Positions 1-7,293 of a stretch of 23,676 nt of DNA are shown piece by piece. A program made the translations under genes and the position numbers. The notes below the pieces were generated by a model, which saw nothing but the letters and a program-made list of their open reading frames with translations, was not told the DNA's origin and ran no database searches. The stretch's first letter is position 1, and each line of letters opens with the position of its first letter. The stretch lies in the IMG/VR virus record IMGVR_UViG_3300017769_000132, positions 1 to 23,676 of that record; one strand, written 5' to 3'. The stretch comes from a virus.

Positions 1-1
1 T

Positions 2-76
2 GAATCAGTTACTTTAGTTTGGAATAGTACTATTGGTTGGGTTGCAACTTCAGTTCAAGGTGCAACAATAGCGTAA
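2..76 (+). CDS. C-terminal end of an upstream virion protein (partial)
   Basis: An open frame enters from the left edge and gives 24 residues ending WVATSVQGATIA before TAA at 74-76. Short beta-rich, Thr/Val/Ala-rich ends like this are common in phage capsid and tail proteins, and all neighbours downstream are virion genes, so a structural protein is likely. The start and most of the gene lie outside the window, so the family cannot be named. The hairpin just after the stop fits the end of a transcription unit. Confidence 0.5.
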   Translation, partial: ESVTLVWNSTIGWVATSVQGATIA

Positions 77-88
77 TAATTAATTTAG

Positions 89-108
89 TGTGGGGCTTTG
101 GCCCCACA
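89..108 (+). terminator. Intergenic hairpin, possible factor-independent terminator
   Basis: An 8-bp perfect stem (TGTGGGGC pairing with GCCCCACA) closes a four-base TTTG loop. It is the most GC-rich spot in a very AT-rich stretch and sits between a stop codon and the next ribosome-binding site. The following bases (tattaattt) are T-rich but not a clean T run. It could be a terminator, a partial terminator that sets the ratio of capsid to tail transcripts, or an RNA-stabilising 3' hairpin. Confidence 0.55.
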
Positions 109-117
109 TATTAATTT

Positions 118-123
118 AAGGAG
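118..123 (+). promoter_or_regulatory. Ribosome-binding site for the gene at 133
   Basis: AAGGAG lies 9 bases before the ATG at 133. It supports this start over later in-frame ATGs. Confidence 0.7.
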
Positions 124-132
124 ATTAAAAAT

Positions 133-462
133 ATGTCAATAACATCAAAAGTTAGACAATCGGTAGTTCTTACAGCTGACGGTCAGGTACAAAAATTAAT
201 TGCTGGATCAGCAGCTAATATTGGAAGTGCAAACATTTTATCTGTATTTGCTCAAGCTAGTAATACTGATGCTGAAGTTAAACTTTACAATGAAGCAGAT
301 AGTTCTAAAACAGCAGGCAAATTAATATTTCATGGTAAGTTTGGTACAGCAGCTAATCATGTTCATGAATTTAAAATACCAGCAGCTGGTATATATGCCT
401 CTGATGGAGTGTACGCAGATCTAACTAACGTAGATTTTTTTTACATAATCGGAACATTTTAG
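133..462 (+). CDS. Small beta-rich virion protein (decoration or connector-region candidate)
   Basis: The 109-residue protein has no Cys, no signal peptide and no membrane segment. Alternating hydrophobic stretches and many Ala, Ser, Thr and Gly residues suggest a small all-beta domain. It follows a strong ribosome-binding site and precedes the connector gene by 9 bases, a usual place for a minor capsid decoration or head-completion protein. The 111-residue product at 17468 has a similar size and composition, but I see no clear alignment between the two. I do not recognise a named family; the structural role is inferred from context. Confidence 0.6.
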   Translation: MSITSKVRQSVVLTADGQVQKLIAGSAANIGSANILSVFAQASNTDAEVKLYNEADSSKTAGKLIFHGKFGTAANHVHEFKIPAAGIYASDGVYADLTNVDFFYIIGTF

Positions 463-471
463 AGGTAGCCA

Positions 472-1275
472 ATGGCTAATACTACTTCACAGTCCTATAG
501 TTTTGACCAGGACTTTTCAATTGATGAAATTATAGCTGACGCATACGAGCGTCTAGGTTTAGTAGGCACAGCTGGTCATCAAATTAAAACTGCAAGAAGA
601 TCTTTAAACGTTCTTTTTCAAGAATGGGGTAATAGAGGAATACATTTTTGGGAAGTAGGAAATACTAATATTAATTTAGTAGCAGGTTCAACAACTAACG
701 TTGATGCTACAGCTGAAGGGTCTGGTATATATACTTTTTATAGAAATTCTACAGATGTGCCTGGAGGTGGAGAACCACCACAAGCTACAACTGTTCCAAC
801 AGCTAACGTTTACGGTATCACAGATATTTTAAATGTGTCTTATAGACAAAATTACAATACAACAAATCAAGCAGATACAGGATTAACAAAAGTTGCAAGA
901 GATGCATATGCTGCAACAGCAAATAAAGCATCTAACGGAACACCTTCACAATTTTGGGTACAAAGATTTATTGAAAAAGTTACACTTACAATTTATCCAT
1001 TACCTAACGCAACTGCAGCAGGAAACTTTCTTAGTGTTTATTATGTTAAAAGAATTCAAGATGCAGGAGCTTATACTAACGCAAGTGATACACCTTTTAG
1101 ATTTATACCATGTATGATTTCAGGATTATCATATTATTTATCTATGAAGTTTGCACCACAAAGAACACAGGAGATGAAGTTGTTGTACGAAGATGAATTA
1201 GCTAGAGCATTATCAGAAGATGGTTCTGCAGCTAGCACATTTATTACTCCGAAAACATACTATCCAAATATATAA
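472..1275 (+). CDS. Head-tail connector / tail accessory factor, P22 gp4-like (predicted)
   Basis: In this 267-residue protein, residues about 16-62 form a helical start of the pattern [I]-DEII-x-A-x-ERLG-(x)n-ARRSLN-x-(x)5-W. Phage P22 gp4-type adaptor proteins start in the same way; these bind under the portal and close the packaged capsid. A Thr/Asn-rich beta region follows, then a C-terminal helical region (about 210-250) with YLSMKFA and LLYEDELARAL. The family is known from marine podovirus-like genomes, where it lies with the other tail genes as here. The stop shares one base with the next start (TAATG), which points to coupled translation. The adaptor call rests on N-terminal pattern and position. 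Confidence 0.6.
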   Translation: MANTTSQSYSFDQDFSIDEIIADAYERLGLVGTAGHQIKTARRSLNVLFQEWGNRGIHFWEVGNTNINLVAGSTTNVDATAEGSGIYTFYRNSTDVPGGGEPPQATTVPTANVYGITDILNVSYRQNYNTTNQADTGLTKVARDAYAATANKASNGTPSQFWVQRFIEKVTLTIYPLPNATAAGNFLSVYYVKRIQDAGAYTNASDTPFRFIPCMISGLSYYLSMKFAPQRTQEMKLLYEDELARALSEDGSAASTFITPKTYYPNI

Positions 1276-2072
1276 TGGCTAGATTCGCAAAAGGTAGTAG
1301 AGCATTAATGATCTCTGACAGATCAGGAGCAGCATTTCCATATAGAGAAATGGTGCAAGAATGGACGGGTGCGTGGGTACACAATTCTGAGTTTGAAGCT
1401 AAACAACCACAATTAGAACCACATCCTGTAGGAGCTGACCCACAAGGTTTAATGCATGCAAGACCTGCAAGAGTAGAATTTGCAGTGCAGGATATTTTAC
1501 CTGACAATCCATTTACAACAAATTCTAATACAACTTTAAATGTTTCTTTTCCTTCTAATCAAATTAATGAAGGAGAAACTCATGTAAGATTTCAAGCAGT
1601 TAAGTCAACAGTTGGTGGTGTTGCTATATCTACTCTAGAATTAGAAACTACTTTAAATGGTGCTATTAATGATACTGTTAATACAGTTATTTTAAATGAT
1701 GCTTCAGAATTTCCAACATCAGGATATATTGTTATTGAAAAAATAAATGCAACTAGTGGCGCTTATGAAAACGAAACTATTCAATACGCAGGTAAAGCTG
1801 GAAATAATTTAACAGGATGCACACGTGGGACATCAGCACCATATAGAGGAAAAGTATTAGCTAATACTCCTGCTAAATCTCACGATAATGGAGCTAAAGT
1901 ATTTGGATCTCGTTTAGCAACAGCGATTGGAACGACAGAACAAACAGGAGCTCAACCTGCTACAAGAACAATTTATAATTCTCTTACTGTTCCTTTAGTA
2001 AGTGCAGCAGCTAGTTCAGAAACAGGAGGCGGTTTTCAGTGTACAATTGGACCCGTTAATGATAGAGGTTAA
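1275..2072 (+). CDS. Conserved marine-phage virion protein carrying a shared beta domain
   Basis: The 265-residue protein opens with MARFAKGSRALMISDRSG and then FPYREMVQEW, an N-terminus I know from many cyanophage and pelagiphage structural proteins of undefined role. Residues about 132-210 hold a small beta module: NDT..TV.LNDAS.FP.SG.I.IE, then YAGK, then LTGCTRGT and a His/Gly-Ala-containing end. A close match to this module is in the 738-residue tail protein at 15088. It starts on the last base of the preceding stop (TAATG) and ends two bases before the next ATG. A virion-surface or tail-associated role is inferred; no enzymatic motif is seen. Confidence 0.6.
   Translation: MARFAKGSRALMISDRSGAAFPYREMVQEWTGAWVHNSEFEAKQPQLEPHPVGADPQGLMHARPARVEFAVQDILPDNPFTTNSNTTLNVSFPSNQINEGETHVRFQAVKSTVGGVAISTLELETTLNGAINDTVNTVILNDASEFPTSGYIVIEKINATSGAYENETIQYAGKAGNNLTGCTRGTSAPYRGKVLANTPAKSHDNGAKVFGSRLATAIGTTEQTGAQPATRTIYNSLTVPLVSAAASSETGGGFQCTIGPVNDRG
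1668..1904 (+). repeat. Protein-level repeat module, copy 1 (in the gene at 1275)
   Basis: Residues about 132-210 share the order 'T.V.....FP..G.I.....E.I.Y.G......TG.TRGT.A..H..GA.V' with residues about 235-296 of the protein at 15088. The match is at protein level; the DNA is diverged. Confidence 0.55.
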
Positions 2073-2074
2073 TT

Positions 2075-2809
2075 ATGGCTGGATACACTTACGCAGAATT
2101 AACTGATGATATTAGAAATTACACAGAAGTAGATGCTAATGTATTTACAGCAGCTGTTATTAATAGATTTATAGAAAACGCAGAATTTAGAATTAATTTA
2201 GATTGTCCTATGGACTCTGACAGGATTCAAGCACAAGCACAATTTGTTGCAAATTTTAATACAATTACAATGCCTAAAAAAACATTATTTGTTAGAGGTA
2301 TACAAGTATTTAATTCAACAACAGCTATTACAGAACAAGGTGTGTGGTTAGAAAGACGTGACCAAACCTTTATATCGGAATATGTAGGTGAAGCAACCGG
2401 ACCAGAAGGAGGACAGACTGGTCAAGATGTAAAAGGTTTACCTAAATATTATGCTATGTTTGGGGGTGCTACAACAGGAGCAAACACTACTACATCAGGT
2501 GCTGTTTATATAGGTCCTACTCCAGATCAAAACTATCAATATATTATTCATTATAATGCTATGCCAAACGGTTTAGAGACCGATACAGGAGGAACTTACA
2601 TAAGTAATTACTTTCCTCAAGGACTCTTATATGCATGTTTAGTGGAGGCATTTATGTTTTTAAAAGGTCCACAAGATATGTTGACACTATATGAAAATAA
2701 GTATAAAACTTCTTTACAATCGTTTGCAGCGATGCAGATTGGAAGAAGAAGAAGAGACGATTACACGGATGGAACAATAAGAATACCAATCGAGTCAGCG
2801 CCTCAGTAA
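2075..2809 (+). CDS. Tail adaptor-type virion protein (predicted)
   Basis: In this 244-residue protein, the N-terminus (YTYAELTDDIRNYTEVDANVF, then VINRFIENAEFRI) is helical and resembles phage adaptor or tail-tube-associated proteins in which a short helical bundle reads 'ELT.DI......................F...AE.RI'. The middle is beta-rich (FVRGIQVF, GAVYIGPTP, YIIHYNAMP). A C-terminal helix (about 195-235) carries YENKYKTSLQSFA, followed by an Arg-rich stretch (GRRRRDD). Homologues are frequent in marine phage genomes, next to the proteins also found here. It follows the previous gene after two bases (TAATTATG). Adaptor or tail tube is the best guess. Confidence 0.5.
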   Translation: MAGYTYAELTDDIRNYTEVDANVFTAAVINRFIENAEFRINLDCPMDSDRIQAQAQFVANFNTITMPKKTLFVRGIQVFNSTTAITEQGVWLERRDQTFISEYVGEATGPEGGQTGQDVKGLPKYYAMFGGATTGANTTTSGAVYIGPTPDQNYQYIIHYNAMPNGLETDTGGTYISNYFPQGLLYACLVEAFMFLKGPQDMLTLYENKYKTSLQSFAAMQIGRRRRDDYTDGTIRIPIESAPQ

Positions 2810-2825
2810 TTAGGAGAAAAAAATT

Positions 2826-3326
2826 ATGACAATAACATCGGCAATAGCAAACTCATTCAAAGTAGAGATCCTACAAGGCGGACACAATTTTAATGACGCA
2901 AGTGGAGCACCAACAGGTAACACATTTAAAATTGCATTATATTCTAGTGACTCAGCAACATTAAGTAAATCAACTACAGCATATACTGCACCCGCAGATG
3001 CAACGGCTGATCCAACAAACACTTATGAAGTAACCACAACATCTTCTGGATACACAGGCGGTGGAAATACTTTAGTAGCATCAGCAGATCCAGTTTTATC
3101 TGGCGATACAGCATGTGTTAAATTTAATACTACTACGTGGGGATCATCAGCTTCATTTACAGCAAGAGGATGTTTGATTTATAATACAACTTCAATAACA
3201 GGTTTCACTGCTAACAGAGCAGTATGTGCAATTAATTTTGGTGCAGATAAAACTGTAACAACTGGAACTTTTACAATTCAATTCCCAGCTCAAACAGCAG
3301 GTAACGCAATCGTTCAGATAGCATAG
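2826..3326 (+). CDS. Conserved small virion protein, beta-rich
   Basis: The 166-residue protein begins MTITSAIANSFKVEILQGGH. The sequence then runs TFKIALYSSDSATL, TYEVTTTSSGYTGGG, and CLIYNTTS before NRAVCAINFG. This is the layout of a phage protein family often seen in tail gene clusters of marine phages and prophages, without a settled function. No catalytic motif, signal peptide or membrane segment is visible. An AGGAG ribosome-binding site (2812-2816) supports the start. The next gene follows after 13 bases with its own GGGAG. It is probably a tail or decoration component. Confidence 0.55.
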   Translation: MTITSAIANSFKVEILQGGHNFNDASGAPTGNTFKIALYSSDSATLSKSTTAYTAPADATADPTNTYEVTTTSSGYTGGGNTLVASADPVLSGDTACVKFNTTTWGSSASFTARGCLIYNTTSITGFTANRAVCAINFGADKTVTTGTFTIQFPAQTAGNAIVQIA

Positions 3327-3339
3327 GGAGTAAGTCCTT

Positions 3340-3648
3340 ATGTCGGCAATCCGAACATTTACAGTCACAGTAGCCAACCCAGGCTCTGGTAATAGATATT
3401 ATATAGATGGTGTTTTACAGGAAACGGTAAACCTTGCAGAAGGTTATACTTATGTATTTAATTATCCTGCTGGTCATCCTTTTAAATTTTCGACTACTTC
3501 AGATGGAACACATTCAGGCGGAGTAGAGTATACGACAGGAGTAACACATAACAGTTCTACTAAAGTTACAATAGTTGTAGCAGATAGCGCACCACAACTT
3601 TATTATTATTGTTCTCTTCACCCATACATGGGTGGCCAAGCAAATACA
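3340..3648 (+). other. Cupredoxin-like domain coding region
   Basis: The domain covers residues 1-103. The candidate copper ligands are His46, Cys91, His94 and Met97. The surrounding strands (TFTVTVAN, YTYVFNYP, KVTIVVADSA) alternate as in a Greek-key sandwich. Confidence 0.5.
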
Positions 3649-4536
3649 GTATCTTCTGATTCTTGGGGTATGTTAAATTATGGGCATAATACTTGGGGCA
3701 GTCAAGATGACGTAGTAATTACTCTTACAGGATTATCAACAACAGCTGCCGTAGGAACACCAACAGCGTTTCATGAAACAGGTTGGGGTGCTGACACATG
3801 GGGATTTGAAGGTTGGGGTGGAGCAAATACCATAATAACTTTACCTGGTTTAACCGCGACTACAGCCGTAGGAGATTTAACTGCTGTAATAAGACCAGGT
3901 TGGGGTACGTTAAACTGGGGTGAAAATAGTTGGGGTGATGTTGAAGGAACAGAATTTACTTTAAATGGTTTAAGTTTAACAACAAATGTTGGAGAGCTTG
4001 CACCAGAAGATGTTGTAGGTTTAACAGGTTTAACAGCTACTACTACATTAAATTCTTTATCATCCATTACAACAGATGCTACATTTACGTTGTCTGGTTT
4101 AAGCGCAACTTCTACTGAAGGACTACTTACAACTGATGATCATTCAGTAGGTTTAGTAGGACTATCAGCAACAACTGCTGTTGGAACTATTATTCCAGAT
4201 AATGTAATGGGCTTAACTGCATTAACTGCTCTTCAAACTAACGTAGGATCGTTTACCATATCTTCAGATCCAGTTACGGCTTTAACAGGAATAAGTGCTT
4301 CCACTACTTTAGGAACTGTTACTTCTTCACCGGTTACTATGGTAACCCTTACAGGTCAGTCTTTAACCTCTGCACTAGGCACAGTAACTACGATACAGGA
4401 AACTAATGCCTCTTTAGTAGGTCTAGGATTATCTGCTACAATAACATTAAATAATGTAGGAATATCATTTCCAGGTACATACGGAAGAATTATACCTAAA
4501 ACAAGCACAGGGTATACTAAGATAAATCCAGCATAA
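3340..4536 (+). CDS. Tail repeat protein with N-terminal cupredoxin-like domain
   Basis: This 398-residue protein has three parts. Residues 1-103 look like a cupredoxin-type beta sandwich: His46 in NYPAGHPFKFS, then Cys91, His94 and Met97 in YYYCSLHPYMGG. The order H...C-x2-H-x2-M matches type 1 copper ligands. Residues about 108-200 hold Trp-Gly-rich turns (NTWG, GWGADTWGFEGWGG, GWGTLNWGENSWG). From about 130 to 373 a 'GL(S/T)ATT..VG' unit recurs ten times, each separated by acidic or Thr-rich linkers. The C-terminus is basic. Marine phages commonly carry similar N-termini in tail-fibre-region proteins. Host-binding spike or fibre is inferred; copper binding is a prediction. The gene ends just before an internal promoter. 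Confidence 0.6.
   Translation: MSAIRTFTVTVANPGSGNRYYIDGVLQETVNLAEGYTYVFNYPAGHPFKFSTTSDGTHSGGVEYTTGVTHNSSTKVTIVVADSAPQLYYYCSLHPYMGGQANTVSSDSWGMLNYGHNTWGSQDDVVITLTGLSTTAAVGTPTAFHETGWGADTWGFEGWGGANTIITLPGLTATTAVGDLTAVIRPGWGTLNWGENSWGDVEGTEFTLNGLSLTTNVGELAPEDVVGLTGLTATTTLNSLSSITTDATFTLSGLSATSTEGLLTTDDHSVGLVGLSATTAVGTIIPDNVMGLTALTALQTNVGSFTISSDPVTALTGISASTTLGTVTSSPVTMVTLTGQSLTSALGTVTTIQETNASLVGLGLSATITLNNVGISFPGTYGRIIPKTSTGYTKINPA
3730..4458 (+). repeat. Ten degenerate 'GLSATT..VG' protein repeats
   Basis: Units start near residues 131, 170, 210, 230, 253, 273, 293, 316, 338 and 360 of the gene at 3340, about 20-40 residues apart. They share Gly-Leu-Ser/Thr-x-Thr-Thr followed by Val/Leu-Gly. The DNA is not a clean tandem repeat, so the repetition is old or kept by selection on the protein. 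A beta-solenoid or string of small strands on a fibre shaft is plausible. Confidence 0.6.
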
Positions 4537-4542
4537 TTATGT

Positions 4543-4571
4543 TTGACTTAAAACTATATAACAAGTATAAA
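4543..4571 (+). promoter_or_regulatory. Near-consensus sigma70-type promoter upstream of tail-fibre genes
   Basis: TTGACT at 4543-4548 and TATAAA at 4566-4571 are exactly 17 bases apart, each one base off the bacterial consensus. They sit in the 58-base gap between the genes at 3340 and 4595. Transcription would begin near 4578, shortly before the AGGAG at 4582-4586 and the ATG at 4595. This would allow the fibre/adhesin genes 4595-7293 to be expressed apart from the upstream tail genes. Confidence 0.6.
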
Positions 4572-4594
4572 TACAACAATTAGGAGATTAATAA

Positions 4595-5830
4595 ATGACA
4601 TCAGCATACACACCTCTTGGCGTAGAGTTAATGGTAACCGGCGAAAACGCTGGTACTTGGGGAACAAAAACAAATACAAATTTAAGTATCATTGAGCAGA
4701 TCTCTGGTGGATATATATCACAAGCTATTGCAGGATCAGGAACTACAGGATTTTCTAAAACTGATGGTGGAACAGGATCAGTTGTTGCAACAAGAGTTAT
4801 AGAATTTACAGGTGCTCTTACAGGATCAAGAATTGTTACATTTCCAGTTTTAACAGAAAATTTTTATTTAATTAAAAACACGACTACAAACGCAGAAACA
4901 TTACAACTTAAAGCAGCTTCAGGTTCAGGTGCAACAGTTACTTGGGCAACAGATGATAAAGGTTGGAAACTAGTTTATTTTGATGGTGTATCAACTAACA
5001 CTGGTGTTTATGATGTAGGTTTTGGCGATGGTGATGTAACTCTTACGGGAACACAAACTTTAACAAACAAAACTTTAACTAGCCCTAAAATTGGTACTAA
5101 TATTTTAGATACAGGCGGAAACGAATTAATTAATATTACTGCAACAGGTTCAGCAGTTAATGAATTTACAATTGCAAATGCTGCAACAGGTAATGCACCA
5201 ACTCTTTCAGCAACGGGAGAAACTAATGTTGGTATAAATATTAAACCAAAAGGAACTGGAGAAACAGTTTTTGGAACAGGTGCTGCCGCAGCGACACTTA
5301 CTACAAGTGGTGCTCATGACCTTGTCTTAGACACTAATTCTGGAACAAATTCTGGAAGTATTACTATTACAGATGCAGCTGATGGTGCTATTAGTTTAAC
5401 ACCAAACGGACTTGGAAGAGTAACTCTTGGTGCTGGTTCTATTCAAAACTTAGTTGAAAAAGCTACGGTATCAGCTACAGCAGCTACAGGAACAATTAAC
5501 TACGATGTTATAACACAAGCAGTTTTATACTACACATCTGCAGCAGCAGGTAACTTTACTCTTAACATAAGAGGAGATGGTTCAAATGCATTAAACGCAA
5601 TTATGGCTACAGGTCAGTCAATTAGTATTGTTTTTGCTGTAACATGCACAGGAACACCTTATTACAATTCTGCAGTAACCATTGATGGCGGTGCTATCAC
5701 TCCTGAATGGCAAGGCGGAGCTGCTCCAACAGCAGGAAATGCTAACTCTGTAGATATATATACATATACAATATTTAAAACTGGAGATGCTACATTTACA
5801 GCGTTTGCATCGCAAACACAGTTTGCGTAA
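4595..5830 (+). CDS. Tail-fibre-type structural protein
   Basis: In this 411-residue protein, residues 9-36 (GVELMVTGENAGTWG, then TNTNLSIIEQ) match the start of a tail-fibre/structural family common in marine phages ('LELM.TGENAGTWG..TN.NL..LE'). A beta domain (about 40-140) includes LVYFDGV. Residues 149-165 carry TLTGTQTLTNKTLTSP, a motif found in many phage fibres that often marks the neck of a trimeric shaft. The rest is Thr/Gly/Asn-rich beta structure (ITITDAADGAISLTPNG and similar). AGGAG at 4582-4586 supports the start, and a strong promoter lies just upstream. The role in host recognition is inferred from family and neighbours. Confidence 0.7.
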   Translation: MTSAYTPLGVELMVTGENAGTWGTKTNTNLSIIEQISGGYISQAIAGSGTTGFSKTDGGTGSVVATRVIEFTGALTGSRIVTFPVLTENFYLIKNTTTNAETLQLKAASGSGATVTWATDDKGWKLVYFDGVSTNTGVYDVGFGDGDVTLTGTQTLTNKTLTSPKIGTNILDTGGNELINITATGSAVNEFTIANAATGNAPTLSATGETNVGINIKPKGTGETVFGTGAAAATLTTSGAHDLVLDTNSGTNSGSITITDAADGAISLTPNGLGRVTLGAGSIQNLVEKATVSATAATGTINYDVITQAVLYYTSAAAGNFTLNIRGDGSNALNAIMATGQSISIVFAVTCTGTPYYNSAVTIDGGAITPEWQGGAAPTAGNANSVDIYTYTIFKTGDATFTAFASQTQFA

Positions 5831-5836
5831 TAAATT

Positions 5837-5844
5837 AGGAGGAG
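5837..5844 (+). promoter_or_regulatory. Strong ribosome-binding site for the glycine-rich adhesin
   Basis: AGGAGGAG lies seven bases before the ATG at 5852, closer to consensus than most others in the window. It suggests high translation of the adhesin gene. Confidence 0.7.
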
Positions 5845-5851
5845 AAAGATA

Positions 5852-6856
5852 ATGCCAATATTAGGATCAAGAGGGGCAGCGTCAGTAAAAGCTTTTGGTT
5901 TCACAGGCGGACCTGCAAAAGGTTTAATTAACGCTACAGGTGGAACTATTACTTGTGATGGTGATTATAGAATTCACACATTTACAGGGCCAGGAACTTT
6001 TTGTGTAGCCTGTATCTGTGCGTGTGTACCTGCTCCAACAAGAAAAGTTGATTATTTAATTTTAGGCGGTGGTGGCGCCGGAGGCCAAACAGGTAGATCT
6101 GGTGGCGGCGGAGCTGGAGGTTTTAGAGAATCTCACGAAGTTCCAATCTCTGGATCATACACAGCAAGTCCGGTAGCAACATCTAATTCTCAAACAATCG
6201 CAGCAGGAGGATATCCTATTGCAGTCGGTTCAGGTGGATCACCTGCTAACCCACCAACAGTTGCTCCAAACACAACAGCGTTTGGAATTTCTACAACTGG
6301 AGGAGGACAAGGAGCTCAAGAATGGAATCCAGGACAACGTCCAGGAGGAACAGGTGGATCTGGAGGCGGCGGTGGAAACGAAGCCGGTTCAGCGTCAAAC
6401 TCTGCTGGAAGTGGTAATGCTGGAGGATATTCTCCACCTGAAGGAAATCCAGGCGGTGGTGGAAGTGGAAGTCCCGGGGGACCGTGGTACGGAGCTGGAG
6501 GCGGAGGCGGCGGTGCTGCAACGTCAGGTTCTGGAGCACCCTCTTCTTTTAAAGGTGGTAATGGTGGTGTAGGTCACGGAACAGCAATTAGTCCCGAAGA
6601 CGGAACACCAGGACCCGATGGAGCATTAAGATATTTTTCCGGTGGCGGTGGTGGTAAATCACAAGCTGCTTGTGTACCTACTCCTATACGAGGAACAGGA
6701 GGATACGGAGGTGGCGGAGGCCAACCTGGTTCTCAAGTTTGTGGTATGAGTCCAGTATGTGTCGCTGTACCTGTAGGTGAAGATGGAACAGGTGGCGGAG
6801 CAGCATTTGGAACAGGCGCTGCAGGCGCTGTAATTATAAGGTATAAATTTAAATAA
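5852..6856 (+). CDS. Glycine-rich tail adhesin-like protein
   Basis: This 334-residue protein has an N-terminal part (GGTITCDGDYRIHTFTGPG, about 30-48) and a VDYLILGGGGAGG strand that match a marine-phage family whose usual form is 'GG..T..G.Y..H.FT..GTF....' followed by 'V.YL.V.GGGGGG'. Residues about 72-320 are dominated by Gly tracts with scattered Pro (RPGG, PPEGNPGGGG, DGTPGPDG). Such Gly-rich regions can fold as bundled polyglycine-II helices, as known for the T4-like phage S16 adhesin. Odd points are a Cys cluster, FCVACICAC (about 50-58), and more Cys at about 276 and 300-306. It probably tips or decorates the fibre. It overlaps the next gene by one base. Confidence 0.65.
   Translation: MPILGSRGAASVKAFGFTGGPAKGLINATGGTITCDGDYRIHTFTGPGTFCVACICACVPAPTRKVDYLILGGGGAGGQTGRSGGGGAGGFRESHEVPISGSYTASPVATSNSQTIAAGGYPIAVGSGGSPANPPTVAPNTTAFGISTTGGGQGAQEWNPGQRPGGTGGSGGGGGNEAGSASNSAGSGNAGGYSPPEGNPGGGGSGSPGGPWYGAGGGGGGAATSGSGAPSSFKGGNGGVGHGTAISPEDGTPGPDGALRYFSGGGGGKSQAACVPTPIRGTGGYGGGGGQPGSQVCGMSPVCVAVPVGEDGTGGGAAFGTGAAGAVIIRYKFK
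6065..6811 (+). repeat. Polyglycine-rich coding tract
   Basis: This covers residues about 72-320 of the adhesin-like protein. Gly runs of three to five recur with Ser, Ala, Pro and Asn between them. The DNA is GGA/GGT/GGC-rich and therefore much higher in GC than the surroundings, which is explained by the amino acids encoded. Confidence 0.7.
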
Positions 6857-7293
6857 TGGCTAACTTTGCAAAAATAGATGACAACAACGTTGTTCTTACT
6901 GTATTACATGTAGACGATAAAGACTGTCTAGATGAAAATGGAAATGAATCTGAAGCAGTGGGTCAAGCTTATTTAGAAAAGCATAATAATTGGCCAGCTA
7001 ATAAATGGATTCAAACTTCAAGAAATACTATTCATGGAGTACATGCATTAGGCGGAACTCCTTTTAGAGGACACTTTGCTGGAATAGGTTTTACATGGGA
7101 TTTAGAAAACCAACAATTTTTTCCACCCAAACCAAATTATCCATCTTGGATAAAAAATTTAACTATATCAGATTGGGAATCTCCAGCTGGACCTAAGCCA
7201 GAACAAACTGAAGCTATGGATACAGACAATACACAATGGGTTTGGAGTGAAGAAAACCAAGCTTGGGAAGTTGTAGATAGCTCTACTCTTTAA
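6856..7293 (+). CDS. Conserved fibre-associated protein of marine phages
   Basis: The 145-residue protein opens MANFAKIDDNNVVLTVLHVD, followed by DENGNESEAVGQAYLE, KWIQTS, then FAGIGFTWD and FFPPKPNYPSW. Its C-terminus has two Trp-containing strands (QWVWSEENQAWEVV). This order is characteristic of a small family found beside tail fibres in cyanophages and pelagiphages, usually 'MA.FA.LD..N.V..V..V'; the function is not settled. A chaperone or minor fibre part is possible. It overlaps the adhesin stop (TAATG). Its own stop overlaps by 4 bases the stop of the convergent gene on the minus strand, with no terminator hairpin visible. Confidence 0.65.
   Translation: MANFAKIDDNNVVLTVLHVDDKDCLDENGNESEAVGQAYLEKHNNWPANKWIQTSRNTIHGVHALGGTPFRGHFAGIGFTWDLENQQFFPPKPNYPSWIKNLTISDWESPAGPKPEQTEAMDTDNTQWVWSEENQAWEVVDSSTL

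Noticed and set aside
3664-4458. Possible tandem DNA repeat or CRISPR-like array
   Set aside because: The repetition is at protein level with variable spacing and diverged codons; there are no identical direct repeats with unique spacers.
5618-5904. Minus-strand open frames under the tail-fibre and adhesin genes
   Set aside because: They are antisense shadows of Thr/Ala/Gly-rich coding sequence, with no ribosome-binding site and Cys/Ile-biased products.
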